This document shows, in pieces, positions 1 to 7,667 of a DNA stretch of 64,000 nucleotides (its first letter is position 1; each line of letters opens with the position of its first letter). A program made the position numbers and the translations under genes. Source of the stretch: Alitiscatomonas aceti (GTDB lineage: Bacteria; Bacillota; Clostridia; Lachnospirales; Lachnospiraceae); NCBI RefSeq assembly GCF_025567195.1, contig NZ_JAOQJF010000015.1, positions 9,353-73,352 on the forward strand. The letters are read 5' to 3'. The notes under the pieces are model-generated. The model worked only from the letters and a program-made list of their open reading frames with translations, searched no databases and was not told the DNA's origin.

Positions 1-26
1 ACTCTTCCGTTTTTGATCAGGATCAT
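1..26 (-). CDS. Start of an amidohydrolase-type gene (partial)
   Basis: Only the first eight codons lie in the window; they read MILIKNGR on the minus strand. An AGGAGG ribosome binding site sits about eight bases ahead of the ATG, which makes the start convincing. An N-terminus of this form is typical of dihydroorotase and related cyclic amidohydrolases, but the same pattern occurs in other amidohydrolases, so the function is a guess. It lies downstream of the VOC gene on the same strand and may be cotranscribed with it. Confidence 0.45.
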
Positions 27-62
27 TTTTATTTCCTCCTTCTGTTTCCTGGCACGCCGCCG

Positions 63-437
63 CTATTTTCTCACTGGCACGATCTCCAGCCAGTATTCGT
101 CGGGATCTGTAATAAAATAGATCCCCATTTTTTCGTTTTCAAAGCAGATGCAGCCCATTTCCTGGTGCTTTGCATGGGCCGCTTCAAAATCGTCCACCGT
201 AAATGCCAGATGGAATTCATTGTCTCCCAGGTCGTAGTGGTCCTTCTCCCAGTCTCTGAGCCATGTCAGCTCCAGAAGATGGCCAGTCTCCCCGTCTCCC
301 AGGTATACGATGATAAAGCTCCCGTCCTCCGCTTCCTTTCTCCGCACCTCCCTAAGGCCCAGCGCTTCCTCATAAAAGCGCAGAGACCTGTCCAGATCCG
401 TAACATTAAAATTGTTGTGGGCAAACTTAAACTTCAA
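63..437 (-). CDS. VOC-family (glyoxalase/lactoylglutathione lyase-like) protein
   Basis: A 124-residue single-subunit protein with the vicinal-oxygen-chelate fold: an N-terminal module FKFAHNNFNVTDLDRSLRFY followed by the GLREV turn, and a second module with EFHLAFTVDDFEAA and a C-terminal DPDEYWLEIV. Conserved His near the start and Glu near the end fit the metal ligands of glyoxalase I-like enzymes; the substrate cannot be read from sequence. I place the start at a TTG seven bases after GGAGGG because homologues begin with MKF-like sequence; an ATG ten codons further upstream (position 467) lacks a binding site. It follows the metallo-hydrolase gene by about 34 bases and is probably in its operon. 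Confidence 0.85.
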   Translation of the reverse strand: MKFKFAHNNFNVTDLDRSLRFYEEALGLREVRRKEAEDGSFIIVYLGDGETGHLLELTWLRDWEKDHYDLGDNEFHLAFTVDDFEAAHAKHQEMGCICFENEKMGIYFITDPDEYWLEIVPVRK

Positions 438-471
438 ATCCCATCCCTCCTGTGTATTTTTATTCATATTC

Positions 472-1167
472 TCAGATGGAAAATTCCTGACCCTGTCTGG
501 ATATTTCCACGATCCGTTCCCGATAGCCCCTGGAGCAGTCCAGAGCCTTAAGCCGTGCTCCCACATCAAACTCGCCCCAGAAATGCATGGGAAAGATCCA
601 GTCTGTATCTACCATCTTCATGAAATCATCGATCCCCAGGTAAAAATATTCTCCCAGCCTGGGATCCAGCGGCAGGAACGCCGCATCCGCATGGCGGCCC
701 TCCATCTTCCCAATCTCCTTCCGGTAATTCCTGGTCATGTTTTCATTCCACTGGGGATCCTCCCCATCCCAGTACCAGTGGTTCAGGTCTCCCGCATGGT
801 AAAGGGTGTGGCCGTCCACCGTACACCAGAATGCCACGCCCTCATCGGTGGACCGGAAGGTTTCCGCCTTCAGTACGCCGTCCTCCCAGACCGTATCGGG
901 CTTCAGGAACACAGCAGATGCCTTAAGCTCCTCCGGCACCCGCTTCCTCCAGATATCTGACGACAGGAGGAGGACCGTATCTCCATGCTCTGCCGCAATG
1001 TCAAATATCACTTTGGAAAAATGGTCTGGATGGCGGTGGCTGGCAAATATATAAAGCCTTTTCCCTTCCGGAAGCTTTGGCAGACTGCCTTTGAAATAGT
1101 CGAACAGCAGGCATGCGTGCTCCGTTTCCGCCAGGAATGCGCTGTGATGGATATAGGTGATCTTCAT
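472..1167 (-). CDS. MBL-fold metallo-hydrolase
   Basis: A 231-residue protein of the metallo-beta-lactamase fold, with the metal motif HRHPDH near residue 45, a downstream HAGD and a C-terminal FPMHFWG histidine. This combination is the di-metal site of the family (UlaG/YtnP-like members hydrolyse lactones, phosphodiesters or similar bonds), but the substrate is unknown. The start is the ATG at 1167 preceded by GGAGG at four bases; the open frame continues upstream without a better start. The VOC gene follows closely on the same strand. Confidence 0.85.
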   Translation of the reverse strand: MKITYIHHSAFLAETEHACLLFDYFKGSLPKLPEGKRLYIFASHRHPDHFSKVIFDIAAEHGDTVLLLSSDIWRKRVPEELKASAVFLKPDTVWEDGVLKAETFRSTDEGVAFWCTVDGHTLYHAGDLNHWYWDGEDPQWNENMTRNYRKEIGKMEGRHADAAFLPLDPRLGEYFYLGIDDFMKMVDTDWIFPMHFWGEFDVGARLKALDCSRGYRERIVEISRQGQEFSI

Positions 1168-1236
1168 AGAACCTCCATTCAGGGAAGAGCCGGCTATAAG
1201 TCTTCCCATAACATCCCCTCGGAAACTGAAGTTCCT

Positions 1237-1326
1237 GGATTTCAGTACCCCTCCGGGAGGATTAAGCATCCGGGTCTTCGCAGAAAATGGGAAAACCAGA
1301 TGCTTGATGATATAATGTCTCTCTTA
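1237..1326. repeat. Dispersed repeat type 1, degenerate copy
   Basis: This stretch begins GTACCCCTCCGGGAGGATTA and ends near ACCAGATGC-TGATG-TATAATG. The same ordered blocks recur at 25262-25335 with better preserved hairpins, so this is a second, decayed copy of a dispersed element. It lies between the start of the metallo-hydrolase and the thioesterase promoter and does not code. Confidence 0.6.
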
Positions 1327-1332
1327 CTGCAG

Positions 1333-1475
1333 CCGTTCAGCCATGTATCTTATTGTACCATGACCTCCGCCCTTCTTGCAATTCCTGGGGAATTATTTTA
1401 TAATCGGAAAAGCAGACGCCCGATGCTTCTTGTCCGCTGCCGGCAGGCAGGAAGATACATGTCTGCTGCATTTGG
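1333..1475. repeat. Dispersed repeat type 2, copy A
   Basis: The 13-base block CCGTTCAGCCATG at 1333 and a 28-base block beginning GCAGACGCCCG at 1411 are both found, in the same order and at nearly the same distance (78 against 84 bases), at 47346-47493. The 28-base blocks differ at two positions. The 3' half folds as a hairpin (GCAGAC pairs with GTCTGC) in the leader of the thioesterase gene. The middle differs from the other copy and here contains a promoter. Confidence 0.65.
1376..1404 (+). promoter_or_regulatory. Sigma-A-type promoter of the thioesterase gene
   Basis: TTGCAA and a perfect TATAAT are separated by exactly 17 bases, about 100 bases upstream of the thioesterase start. The promoter lies in the variable centre of the type 2 repeat, so the transcript would begin with the repeat's 3' hairpin. 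Confidence 0.6.
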
Positions 1476-1506
1476 AAATAAAACCACCGATGGAGGAAGA
1501 AAAATT

Positions 1507-1896
1507 ATGCTGACAGTTGGAATAAAAGGAAAAGAAGAAATTGTCGTAACAGATGCAAATTCCGCAAAGACCATGGGCAGCGGCACCCTGGATGTATTCG
1601 CTACCCCAGCTATGATCGCCCTGATGGAAAAGACCGCATGGAAAAGCGTGGCTCCTTATCTGGAGGAGGGCTGCGGCACTGTGGGCACGCTCCTGAATGT
1701 GACCCACGATGCCCCCACTCCCCTGGGCATGAAGGTGTGGTGCGAAAGCGAGCTGACGGAGATCGACGGCCGCAGACTGGTATTCTCCGTGGCCGCCTTC
1801 GACGAAACAGGAAAGATCGGCGGGGGCAGCCACGAACGCTTTATCGTACCCAATGAAAAATTCCAGGCCAAGGCCGATAAAAAGGCCCAGAAATAG
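1507..1896 (+). CDS. Thioesterase of the fluoroacetyl-CoA thioesterase (FlK)-like hotdog family
   Basis: A 129-residue cytoplasmic hotdog-fold protein. The blocks ATPAMIALMEKTAW, VGTLLNVTHDAPTPLG and GGGSHERFIV match the FlK-like thioesterases, where Thr, Glu and His of the first two blocks act in acyl-CoA hydrolysis. The usual length for the family is about 130 residues, so it is complete. GGAGGAAG lies seven bases before the ATG; earlier in-frame ATGs lie in repeat DNA and lack binding sites. The natural acyl-CoA is unknown; fluoroacetyl-CoA itself is unlikely in this setting. It converges with the LUD gene. Confidence 0.85.
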   Translation: MLTVGIKGKEEIVVTDANSAKTMGSGTLDVFATPAMIALMEKTAWKSVAPYLEEGCGTVGTLLNVTHDAPTPLGMKVWCESELTEIDGRRLVFSVAAFDETGKIGGGSHERFIVPNEKFQAKADKKAQK

Positions 1897-1913
1897 GAAT
1901 GGCTCCGGAGCTC

Positions 1914-2543
1914 TTAGATCCCCAGGGTCTCTCCCACTAAAATGACCCGGATCCGGCCCGTATACCGGGAACGCCTGGTGACCACGATATTGCAGCACAT
2001 GCAGTCCGGGGACTGGCAGTCTGTACAGAAGCCAGCTGTCCCGCACGGAGTCTTTCTCCCTGTCTTATCTGCGATCACCGGGCACGTCTGGGTCTGGATC
2101 CGGTGGATCCCGTCCTCCACAGTCTTTACGATCTTATTGATCCCGGCCACGATGACCACATGCTTCGGCCCGTGAAGCAGGCTGGAGACCCGGTTGCTGG
2201 CTCCGTCAATGTTCACCAGCTCACCGTTTATGGTGATGGCATTGGTACCCATAAGAAAATAATCGGCTCCGGCTGCCTCCTGGAATATGGGGCTTCCCGG
2301 AGCTTTCCTCTCCTCTTCCGGGTACTCCAGGAGTCTTGCTCCCTTTTCCCTGAGAAGATCCAGGATCCCCAGCTCGTTTACGGTAGCAGAACCGCCCCAG
2401 GTCACCAGGTCTCCCGGGCCGACCATATCCGCCACTGCCCTGGCCGCCTCTTCCCCAGTTTCACAGTAGATCCCTTCCATATTTCTCTTTTTTAAGCCTT
2501 CGATCACATGCTCTGCCATTTTTCTGTATACATCTTCGCGCAT
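1914..2543 (-). CDS. LUD-domain protein (lactate utilization/LutC-like)
   Basis: A 209-residue LUD domain (formerly DUF162) protein. The block VTWGGSATVNELGI, then DYFLMGTNAITINGELVNIDGASNRV and HVVIVAGINKIV are diagnostic. LUD domains occur in the LutB/LutC proteins of L-lactate oxidation, but stand-alone members in anaerobes like this one have no proven activity. A Cys cluster near the C-terminus (CGTAGFCTDCQSPDCMCC) resembles a metal or Fe-S site and is typical of this subfamily. AAAGGGG precedes the ATG. It is monocistronic and convergent with the thioesterase gene. Confidence 0.85.
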   Translation of the reverse strand: MREDVYRKMAEHVIEGLKKRNMEGIYCETGEEAARAVADMVGPGDLVTWGGSATVNELGILDLLREKGARLLEYPEEERKAPGSPIFQEAAGADYFLMGTNAITINGELVNIDGASNRVSSLLHGPKHVVIVAGINKIVKTVEDGIHRIQTQTCPVIADKTGRKTPCGTAGFCTDCQSPDCMCCNIVVTRRSRYTGRIRVILVGETLGI

Positions 2544-2755
2544 AAATATAACCCCTTTCCCAATTTTTTGTAGTGGTATTTTTCAGTCTGAATATTTATA
2601 ATTATACAATAGAATCTTATAAAAAGAAAGCTTCCCCAGGAAGTCTGCCTGTGGTAAAATAATACCAGACGCAAAAGGTCAGACATCTGCCGTCTGCAGA
2701 GCCCCTATGCCCCCGAAGTATTTCATGATCATAAAACCGCATCCAAGGAGGATCC

Positions 2756-3634
2756 ATGATCCAGAAGACCCTTACCAGCTTTGACCTGAAACAGATCGCC
2801 GATTCCGGCCAGTGCTTCCGTATGCTCCCGGCTGAGGAAGCCAATACATATACCGTCATCAGCGGGCCGCACTTTCTAAAGGCCGCCCAGGACGGCCAGA
2901 CCGTGACCTTCTTCTGTGAACCGGAGGAGCTTCCGTTCTGGGAACGCTATTTTGACCTGGACACAGATTACGATGCCTTCCGGAAGGCCATAAATCCCAG
3001 GGACGCCTACTTAAAGCAGGCTGCCGATTTCGGCCAGGGGGTCCGCATCCTCCGCCAGGATCTGTGGGAAATGATCATTACCTTCATCATCTCCCAGCAG
3101 CAGACCATCCCGTCCATCCGCCGCCGGGTAGAGGATTTAAGCCATGCATACGGAAGCCGCCTTCCCGTTCCCGGCACATTTTACTCCTTCCCGTCGCCGG
3201 AACAGCTCTCTGCCGCTTCTCTGGAGGATCTGCTTGCCATGAAGCTGGGCTACCGGGCCAAATATATCAAACGGGCCTGCGAGGACGCATGCAGCGGACG
3301 GCTGGATCTTTCCTATCTTAGATCCCTGTCCTACGAAGACGCCATGGACTATCTCACCGGCTTTTACGGCATTGGCGAGAAGGTAGCCAACTGCATCTGC
3401 CTTTTCGGCCTCCACCACATCGACGCCTTCCCTGTGGACACATGGATCCGGAAGATCCTCATGAACCGGTACGCCCCCAAAAGCCGTCTTCCAAAAGATC
3501 TTCCCCAGTCCAGGGTCTGCGAGGCTCTGATACAGAAACATTTTTCCCGGTACCGCGGCTTTGCCGGAGTCATGCAGCAGTATATTTTTTATTATGAGAG
3601 AAACGCTGGAGAGGAGCTTCACGGGCCATCGTGA
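2756..3634 (+). CDS. 8-oxoguanine DNA glycosylase (OGG1-type, AlkA-like N-domain)
   Basis: A 292-residue base-excision repair enzyme: N-terminal OGG domain (about 1-110), then the helix-hairpin-helix GPD domain. The motif GFYGIGEKVANCICLFGL holds the predicted catalytic lysine (residue 209), and the following PVDTW supplies the catalytic aspartate (residue 228). In the family, Lys attacks the deoxyribose of 8-oxoG and gives glycosylase/lyase activity. Length and motifs are complete. AAGGAGG precedes the start. The last 16 bases overlap the 3' end of the convergent sortase gene. Confidence 0.9.
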   Translation: MIQKTLTSFDLKQIADSGQCFRMLPAEEANTYTVISGPHFLKAAQDGQTVTFFCEPEELPFWERYFDLDTDYDAFRKAINPRDAYLKQAADFGQGVRILRQDLWEMIITFIISQQQTIPSIRRRVEDLSHAYGSRLPVPGTFYSFPSPEQLSAASLEDLLAMKLGYRAKYIKRACEDACSGRLDLSYLRSLSYEDAMDYLTGFYGIGEKVANCICLFGLHHIDAFPVDTWIRKILMNRYAPKSRLPKDLPQSRVCEALIQKHFSRYRGFAGVMQQYIFYYERNAGEELHGPS

Positions 3635-4515
3635 CCTGCCTTCCTCCCCACCACAAACAACCTCCCGTCCTCATAGGTGTATTCGCAGGTCCCCAGGGTG
3701 AGAAGCTGCTCCGGCCACTGGGGCGTGACCCCCGTATCATACAGACTGTGCTCCTTTGCATAGGCGATGAACGCGTTGTAGTCCTCCTCCGTGGCCGCCA
3801 GGAGCGTTCCGGCAAACGCTTCGGTGATCTGGGCTCCTGGCATCTTAAACACCGCCGCCACCTGATACCTGCCGGTCTCTTCCAGGGTATCAAAGAGGAT
3901 CTCCGGGTGCTCCCTGTAAAATTCCTCTGACGTATATTTTTCCAGGGCCGCGAACATGGAGCCGTTTTTCATGTGGTGGCCGTAGAGCACAAAGTTCGGA
4001 CATCCTGCATCCAGATCGCAGTCCTCGTCCATATAGATCATCCCATAAGCGGAATATTTTTTATCGAACCCCCGTTTCAGGTAAAAATCCGGGGTCTCCG
4101 GGGTCTGCATCACCGGATAGTCGATGACGGTCCCGTCCACGCGGATCCAGCCCGTCACGTCGCTGTTGGCCTTTTTAAGCTCCCGGTACTGCAAAAGCCT
4201 GGCTTCCTCTTCTTTCTTCCGGACATCAGACGCCTCTTTGTCTTCCCCGGCCTCTGCTGTCTCTCCTTCTTCCCGGCTTTCGTCCTGTCCGTCTCCCACG
4301 GACATTTCCGGCGTCTTCTCCTTTGCCCGCTCCCCGGCGCTTTCCATGGCCGCATACATCTGCCGCAGATCCTCGTCCCCGGCCTTATACTCTTTTGAGA
4401 TCTTATAAAGCTGATACCCGGAAACGGCGGCCATTGCGGCAAAAAACAGGGCGGCGGCAAGCAGCAGGCCTTTACGATTTCGTTTCATCTCTCTTTTTCT
4501 TTCCTCTCTGTCCAT
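3619..4515 (-). CDS. srtB: Class B sortase
   Basis: A 298-residue membrane-anchored transpeptidase. A single N-terminal membrane segment (about 17-37) is followed by a charged linker rich in Glu/Lys and a C-terminal sortase domain with catalytic His (YGHHM, about 180), Cys (TLGTC, 277) and Arg (GRLFVVGR, 285). Class B spacing between His and Cys and the TLGTCEYTY block support the class. It would attach proteins with an NPxTN-like signal to peptidoglycan; no such substrate is seen next to it. Neither the ATG used here nor the in-frame ATG nine codons on (4488) has a good binding site. Confidence 0.88.
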   Translation of the reverse strand: MDREERKREMKRNRKGLLLAAALFFAAMAAVSGYQLYKISKEYKAGDEDLRQMYAAMESAGERAKEKTPEMSVGDGQDESREEGETAEAGEDKEASDVRKKEEEARLLQYRELKKANSDVTGWIRVDGTVIDYPVMQTPETPDFYLKRGFDKKYSAYGMIYMDEDCDLDAGCPNFVLYGHHMKNGSMFAALEKYTSEEFYREHPEILFDTLEETGRYQVAAVFKMPGAQITEAFAGTLLAATEEDYNAFIAYAKEHSLYDTGVTPQWPEQLLTLGTCEYTYEDGRLFVVGRKAGHDGP

Positions 4516-4558
4516 GGTGTGGTAAAATCAAGGTATCCAATCTGAAAGGAGCGATCTT

Positions 4559-5176
4559 ATGAGCATTACCATCACATGGCACGGACATTCCTGTTTTTCC
4601 GTCTCAGCAGACGGCTATTCCATTGTCCTTGATCCCTACGCCCCGGATTCCGTCCCGGGACTTCCTCCCCTTTCTCTTTCCGCCAGCCAGGTGCTGTGCA
4701 GCCATGGCCACAGTGACCACGGCTATACGGACGCGGTGGACCTTTCCGCCGGAAAACAGGGCTCTCCCTTTACAGTCACGGTGATCCAGACCTTCCACGA
4801 CGATCAGAACGGCTCACTCCGCGGGGAAAACCGGATCCATATCCTGGAGGCAGACGATCTCCGGATCGCCCATCTGGGCGACCTGGGGTGTACTCTGGAG
4901 CCCGGCCAGATGGAGCTTTTAAAGGATCTGGACGCCATTATGATCCCCGTAGGCGGATATTATACCATCGATGCGGCCCAGGCCATGGCCCTGGTGGAGG
5001 CGGTAAAGCCCAGGATCGTGATCCCCATGCACTACCGCTCCGATACCTTCGGCTATGATGTCATCGGCCGTCTGGAGGATTATACGAAGCTGTGCCGGGA
5101 TGTGGTCACATACGCCTCTGCTTCCATGGTCCTTGAAAAAGACACGCCGGCCCAGACCGCCGTTTTAAGTCTGTAA
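4559..5176 (+). CDS. MBL-fold metal-dependent hydrolase
   Basis: A 205-residue protein of the UlaG-like metallo-beta-lactamase group. WHGHSCF at the N-terminus, SHGHSDH as the main metal motif, HLGDLG and IPMHYRSDTFG are all present and in family order. Substrate unknown; related proteins act on phosphodiester or lactone bonds. AAGGAG lies eight bases before the ATG. It is divergent from the sortase gene with only 43 bases between starts, and it ends in a bidirectional terminator. Confidence 0.85.
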   Translation: MSITITWHGHSCFSVSADGYSIVLDPYAPDSVPGLPPLSLSASQVLCSHGHSDHGYTDAVDLSAGKQGSPFTVTVIQTFHDDQNGSLRGENRIHILEADDLRIAHLGDLGCTLEPGQMELLKDLDAIMIPVGGYYTIDAAQAMALVEAVKPRIVIPMHYRSDTFGYDVIGRLEDYTKLCRDVVTYASASMVLEKDTPAQTAVLSL

Positions 5177-5182
5177 CAGCCC

Positions 5183-5237
5183 GGGGCTGCTGCAAAAGGG
5201 TTTCCAGGCGTCCGCCTCCCTTTTCCAGCAGCTCCCC
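5183..5237. terminator. Bidirectional terminator
   Basis: GGGGCTGCTG pairs with CAGCAGCTCCCC, with an inner AAAAGGG/CCCTTTT pairing, followed by TGTCTTTT. It lies between the convergent MBL-fold and radical SAM genes. Confidence 0.65.
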
Positions 5238-5243
5238 TGTCTT

Positions 5244-6116
5244 TTAGATATGTCTCCGCCACTCCTCCAGACGGTATCTCTGCTCTTCCTTTGCCTCCTC
5301 CAGCTCTCCTAACATCCGCGGGATATCCTCGTTGAGATTTCCCGCCAGCACCACATAGTTGGAGGCGTGGTTGGTACGGAATACGGTTCCCGGAGAATCC
5401 ACATTCTTTAAGAACAGCTCCATTTCCTCCACGATCTCGTCGGGCGTGATCAGCTCCATGTCGCCGCGCTTCACCTCCTCGTTCATCTCCGTCCCCTCGT
5501 AAAGACGGAGCGTTAAAAAGGAGGCATATTCCGGGTTCATTCCTGTGATCAGCTCCGCAGACTTTATGGCATGGTCCCGGATCCCCTTCCGGCCGCCCAG
5601 GCCGGAGATCAGCGTCACCGATGTCTGTAAGCCGCACCGCTTTAATTTCTGTCCTGCTGCAATGATGTCTGCCGCCTTCACATCCTTTTTGATATGCTCC
5701 AGCACCCGGTCGTCGCCGGATTCAGCTCCCAGATAAATCAGCTCCAGTCCCGCTGCTGCCAGGGCCTTCAGATCTTCCTCCGATTTTTTTAACACGTCCT
5801 TGGCCGTTCCGTAGGCGGCGATCCGCTCCACCGCCGGGAAATTTTTATGGACGTAATCCAGAAGCTCCAACAGCAGCTCCGTCTTCACCACCAGGGCGTC
5901 GCCATCGGCGAAGAACACCCGCCGCACCATAGGCCCGTAGTACGCCCGGCACTCGTCCAGATCCCGCATGATCTCCTCTTTTTCCCGTACCCGGAACTTC
6001 TTCTCCCGGTACATGTTGCAGAAGGTACACCGGTTATGGGCGCACCCGATGGTGACCTGGATAATGAGGCTTCTGGCCTCGCTGGGGGGTCTGTATAAGG
6101 TTCCTTCATACTGCAT
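5244..6116 (-). CDS. Radical SAM protein with CX4CX2C cluster
   Basis: A 290-residue radical SAM enzyme. Cys25, Cys30 and Cys33 in GCAHNRCTFCNMY would bind the 4Fe-4S cluster; the first gap is four residues rather than the usual three. FFADGDALV and YLGAESGDDRVL follow as the GGE-like and later strands of the barrel. There is no extra C-terminal cluster domain, and the reaction cannot be assigned. The start used has GGAGGAG six bases ahead; an ATG five codons earlier overlaps that binding site. It starts 36 bases after the MoxR gene and is likely the last gene of that operon. Confidence 0.85.
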   Translation of the reverse strand: MQYEGTLYRPPSEARSLIIQVTIGCAHNRCTFCNMYREKKFRVREKEEIMRDLDECRAYYGPMVRRVFFADGDALVVKTELLLELLDYVHKNFPAVERIAAYGTAKDVLKKSEEDLKALAAAGLELIYLGAESGDDRVLEHIKKDVKAADIIAAGQKLKRCGLQTSVTLISGLGGRKGIRDHAIKSAELITGMNPEYASFLTLRLYEGTEMNEEVKRGDMELITPDEIVEEMELFLKNVDSPGTVFRTNHASNYVVLAGNLNEDIPRMLGELEEAKEEQRYRLEEWRRHI

Positions 6117-6152
6117 ATTGCTCTCCTCCATTTTCTTTTGGTTTTCAGTTCT

Positions 6153-7664
6153 TTATAAAAGCCGTTCCAGCTTTCTTTTAATATCCGCCTCCCGGTCCTC
6201 GAAAAGCAGCTTCCTGTTATACTGGTAATACCGTTCACACGGATTCTCCTCCAGGAACCGGACCGCATCATAGCTGGTGTTCAGCTCTGTGATGAAAATG
6301 ACCATTTCCTGGCTGTCCCCAAAGGCGCCCTCCATAAGATCGAAAGCATATTCCACCATCTGAAGAGCGGCCCTGCACTGATCCTCATACTGCTCCCGTT
6401 CCTCTCCGAACCTGGACGCCAGCATCCCAAACAGCGCCTCTCCATCCTGGGCTTCCGCCTCTCCTGCCGCCAGAAGATACTGGTCCATGGTGCCGCAGAC
6501 GTCCTCATACTGGTGGATCTGGGCCCTTGTGAGAAGCCCTGCCTGTTTCTTTCCTTCATATTCCTCCCGGACCTCTCCGATAAAAGCTGTAAGCCTTTGC
6601 ACAGGAGTCCTGTCTCCATCCTCTGCCAACCGCTCCTTAACCGCCTTCAGCTTCTCAAACAGCAGCTCCAGGCTATCCTCCATTTTCCCAGTCTTTCGGA
6701 ACTCCACATTGAGCTTTGCCAGCACCAGGCTGATGACCGAAAGCTTCTCATCAAAGGGAGCTCTGGCCGCCTGCTCCAGAAGGGCTTCGCTCCTATGGCC
6801 GGACAGGGCCTCATCGATCTGATAATGAGCCTGGTATTTATAGTAAAGCTCCAGATAACTGGCAAAATCCCTGGCGATCCTCCCGTGGGGGATATACTGG
6901 GAAACCACCTCCCGGTCACAGGAGATTCCCAGCTTTTCATAAACCGTCAGAAATCCGGACAGATCCTCCCAGCCTCTGGGGGTCGCAAAGACCGGACCAT
7001 CCACCGTAGTCTCCACCTGGCAGAAATTCTGGGGCCTGGCCGTAAGGTAGGACAGGATCGCCGGATGGACCTCCATCCGCACCGCATACTCCTTCCATAC
7101 GGCGAAATCCGGCTCCACAAAGATCTGCTTCACCCGGTCCAGGGTCGCAATATCAAACTCCCGGACGGATTTATTGAATTCCGGCGGATTTCCCGCCGCC
7201 GCGATGATCCAGCCGTCGGGGATCTTATGGTTCCCAAAGGTCTTATACTGTAAAAACTGCAGCATGGCCGGAGCCAGTGTCTCCGACACGCAGTTGATCT
7301 CGTCGATGAACAGGATCCCCTCCTTAAGTCCGGTCTCCTCCATCTTATTATAAACAGCCGCCACGATCTCGCTCATGGTGTACTGGGTCACTGAGACCGC
7401 CTTTTCCCCATAGGTCTTCTCTGAGATAAAGGGAAGGCCGATGGCGCTCTGCCTTGTGTGGTGGGTGATTGTGTACGCCACCAGGCCAATGCCGCACTCC
7501 CTGGCCACCTGCTCCATGATCTGGGTCTTCCCGATCCCTGGCGGTCCCATTAAAAGAACCGGTCTCTGACCCATGACCGGGATCTCATACTCCCCGTAGC
7601 TGTTTTTTGCAAGATATGCCCGGATGGTATTTTTTAATTCTTCCTTCGCCCGTTTGATATTCAT
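6153..7664 (-). CDS. MoxR-type AAA+ ATPase
   Basis: A 503-residue AAA+ ATPase of the dynein-related/MoxR branch. The N-terminal ATPase module carries Walker A GPPGIGKTQ (40-48), Walker B GILFIDEIN (116-124), sensor-1 AAAGNPPE and an arginine-finger region DRVKQIF. About 200 C-terminal residues are helical and Glu-rich with no known domain. MoxR ATPases act with a partner VWA protein to remodel or activate targets; the partner is the next gene upstream, whose stop lies three bases before this ATG, so the two are translationally coupled. RavA/ViaA is the closest well-studied analogy, but the target here is unknown. Confidence 0.88.
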   Translation of the reverse strand: MNIKRAKEELKNTIRAYLAKNSYGEYEIPVMGQRPVLLMGPPGIGKTQIMEQVARECGIGLVAYTITHHTRQSAIGLPFISEKTYGEKAVSVTQYTMSEIVAAVYNKMEETGLKEGILFIDEINCVSETLAPAMLQFLQYKTFGNHKIPDGWIIAAAGNPPEFNKSVREFDIATLDRVKQIFVEPDFAVWKEYAVRMEVHPAILSYLTARPQNFCQVETTVDGPVFATPRGWEDLSGFLTVYEKLGISCDREVVSQYIPHGRIARDFASYLELYYKYQAHYQIDEALSGHRSEALLEQAARAPFDEKLSVISLVLAKLNVEFRKTGKMEDSLELLFEKLKAVKERLAEDGDRTPVQRLTAFIGEVREEYEGKKQAGLLTRAQIHQYEDVCGTMDQYLLAAGEAEAQDGEALFGMLASRFGEEREQYEDQCRAALQMVEYAFDLMEGAFGDSQEMVIFITELNTSYDAVRFLEENPCERYYQYNRKLLFEDREADIKRKLERLL

Positions 7665-7667
7665 GCT

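Noticed and set aside
6513..7253. A 246-codon plus-strand frame opposite the MoxR ATPase.
   Set aside because: The minus-strand protein has Walker motifs and an operon context; the antisense frame has none.
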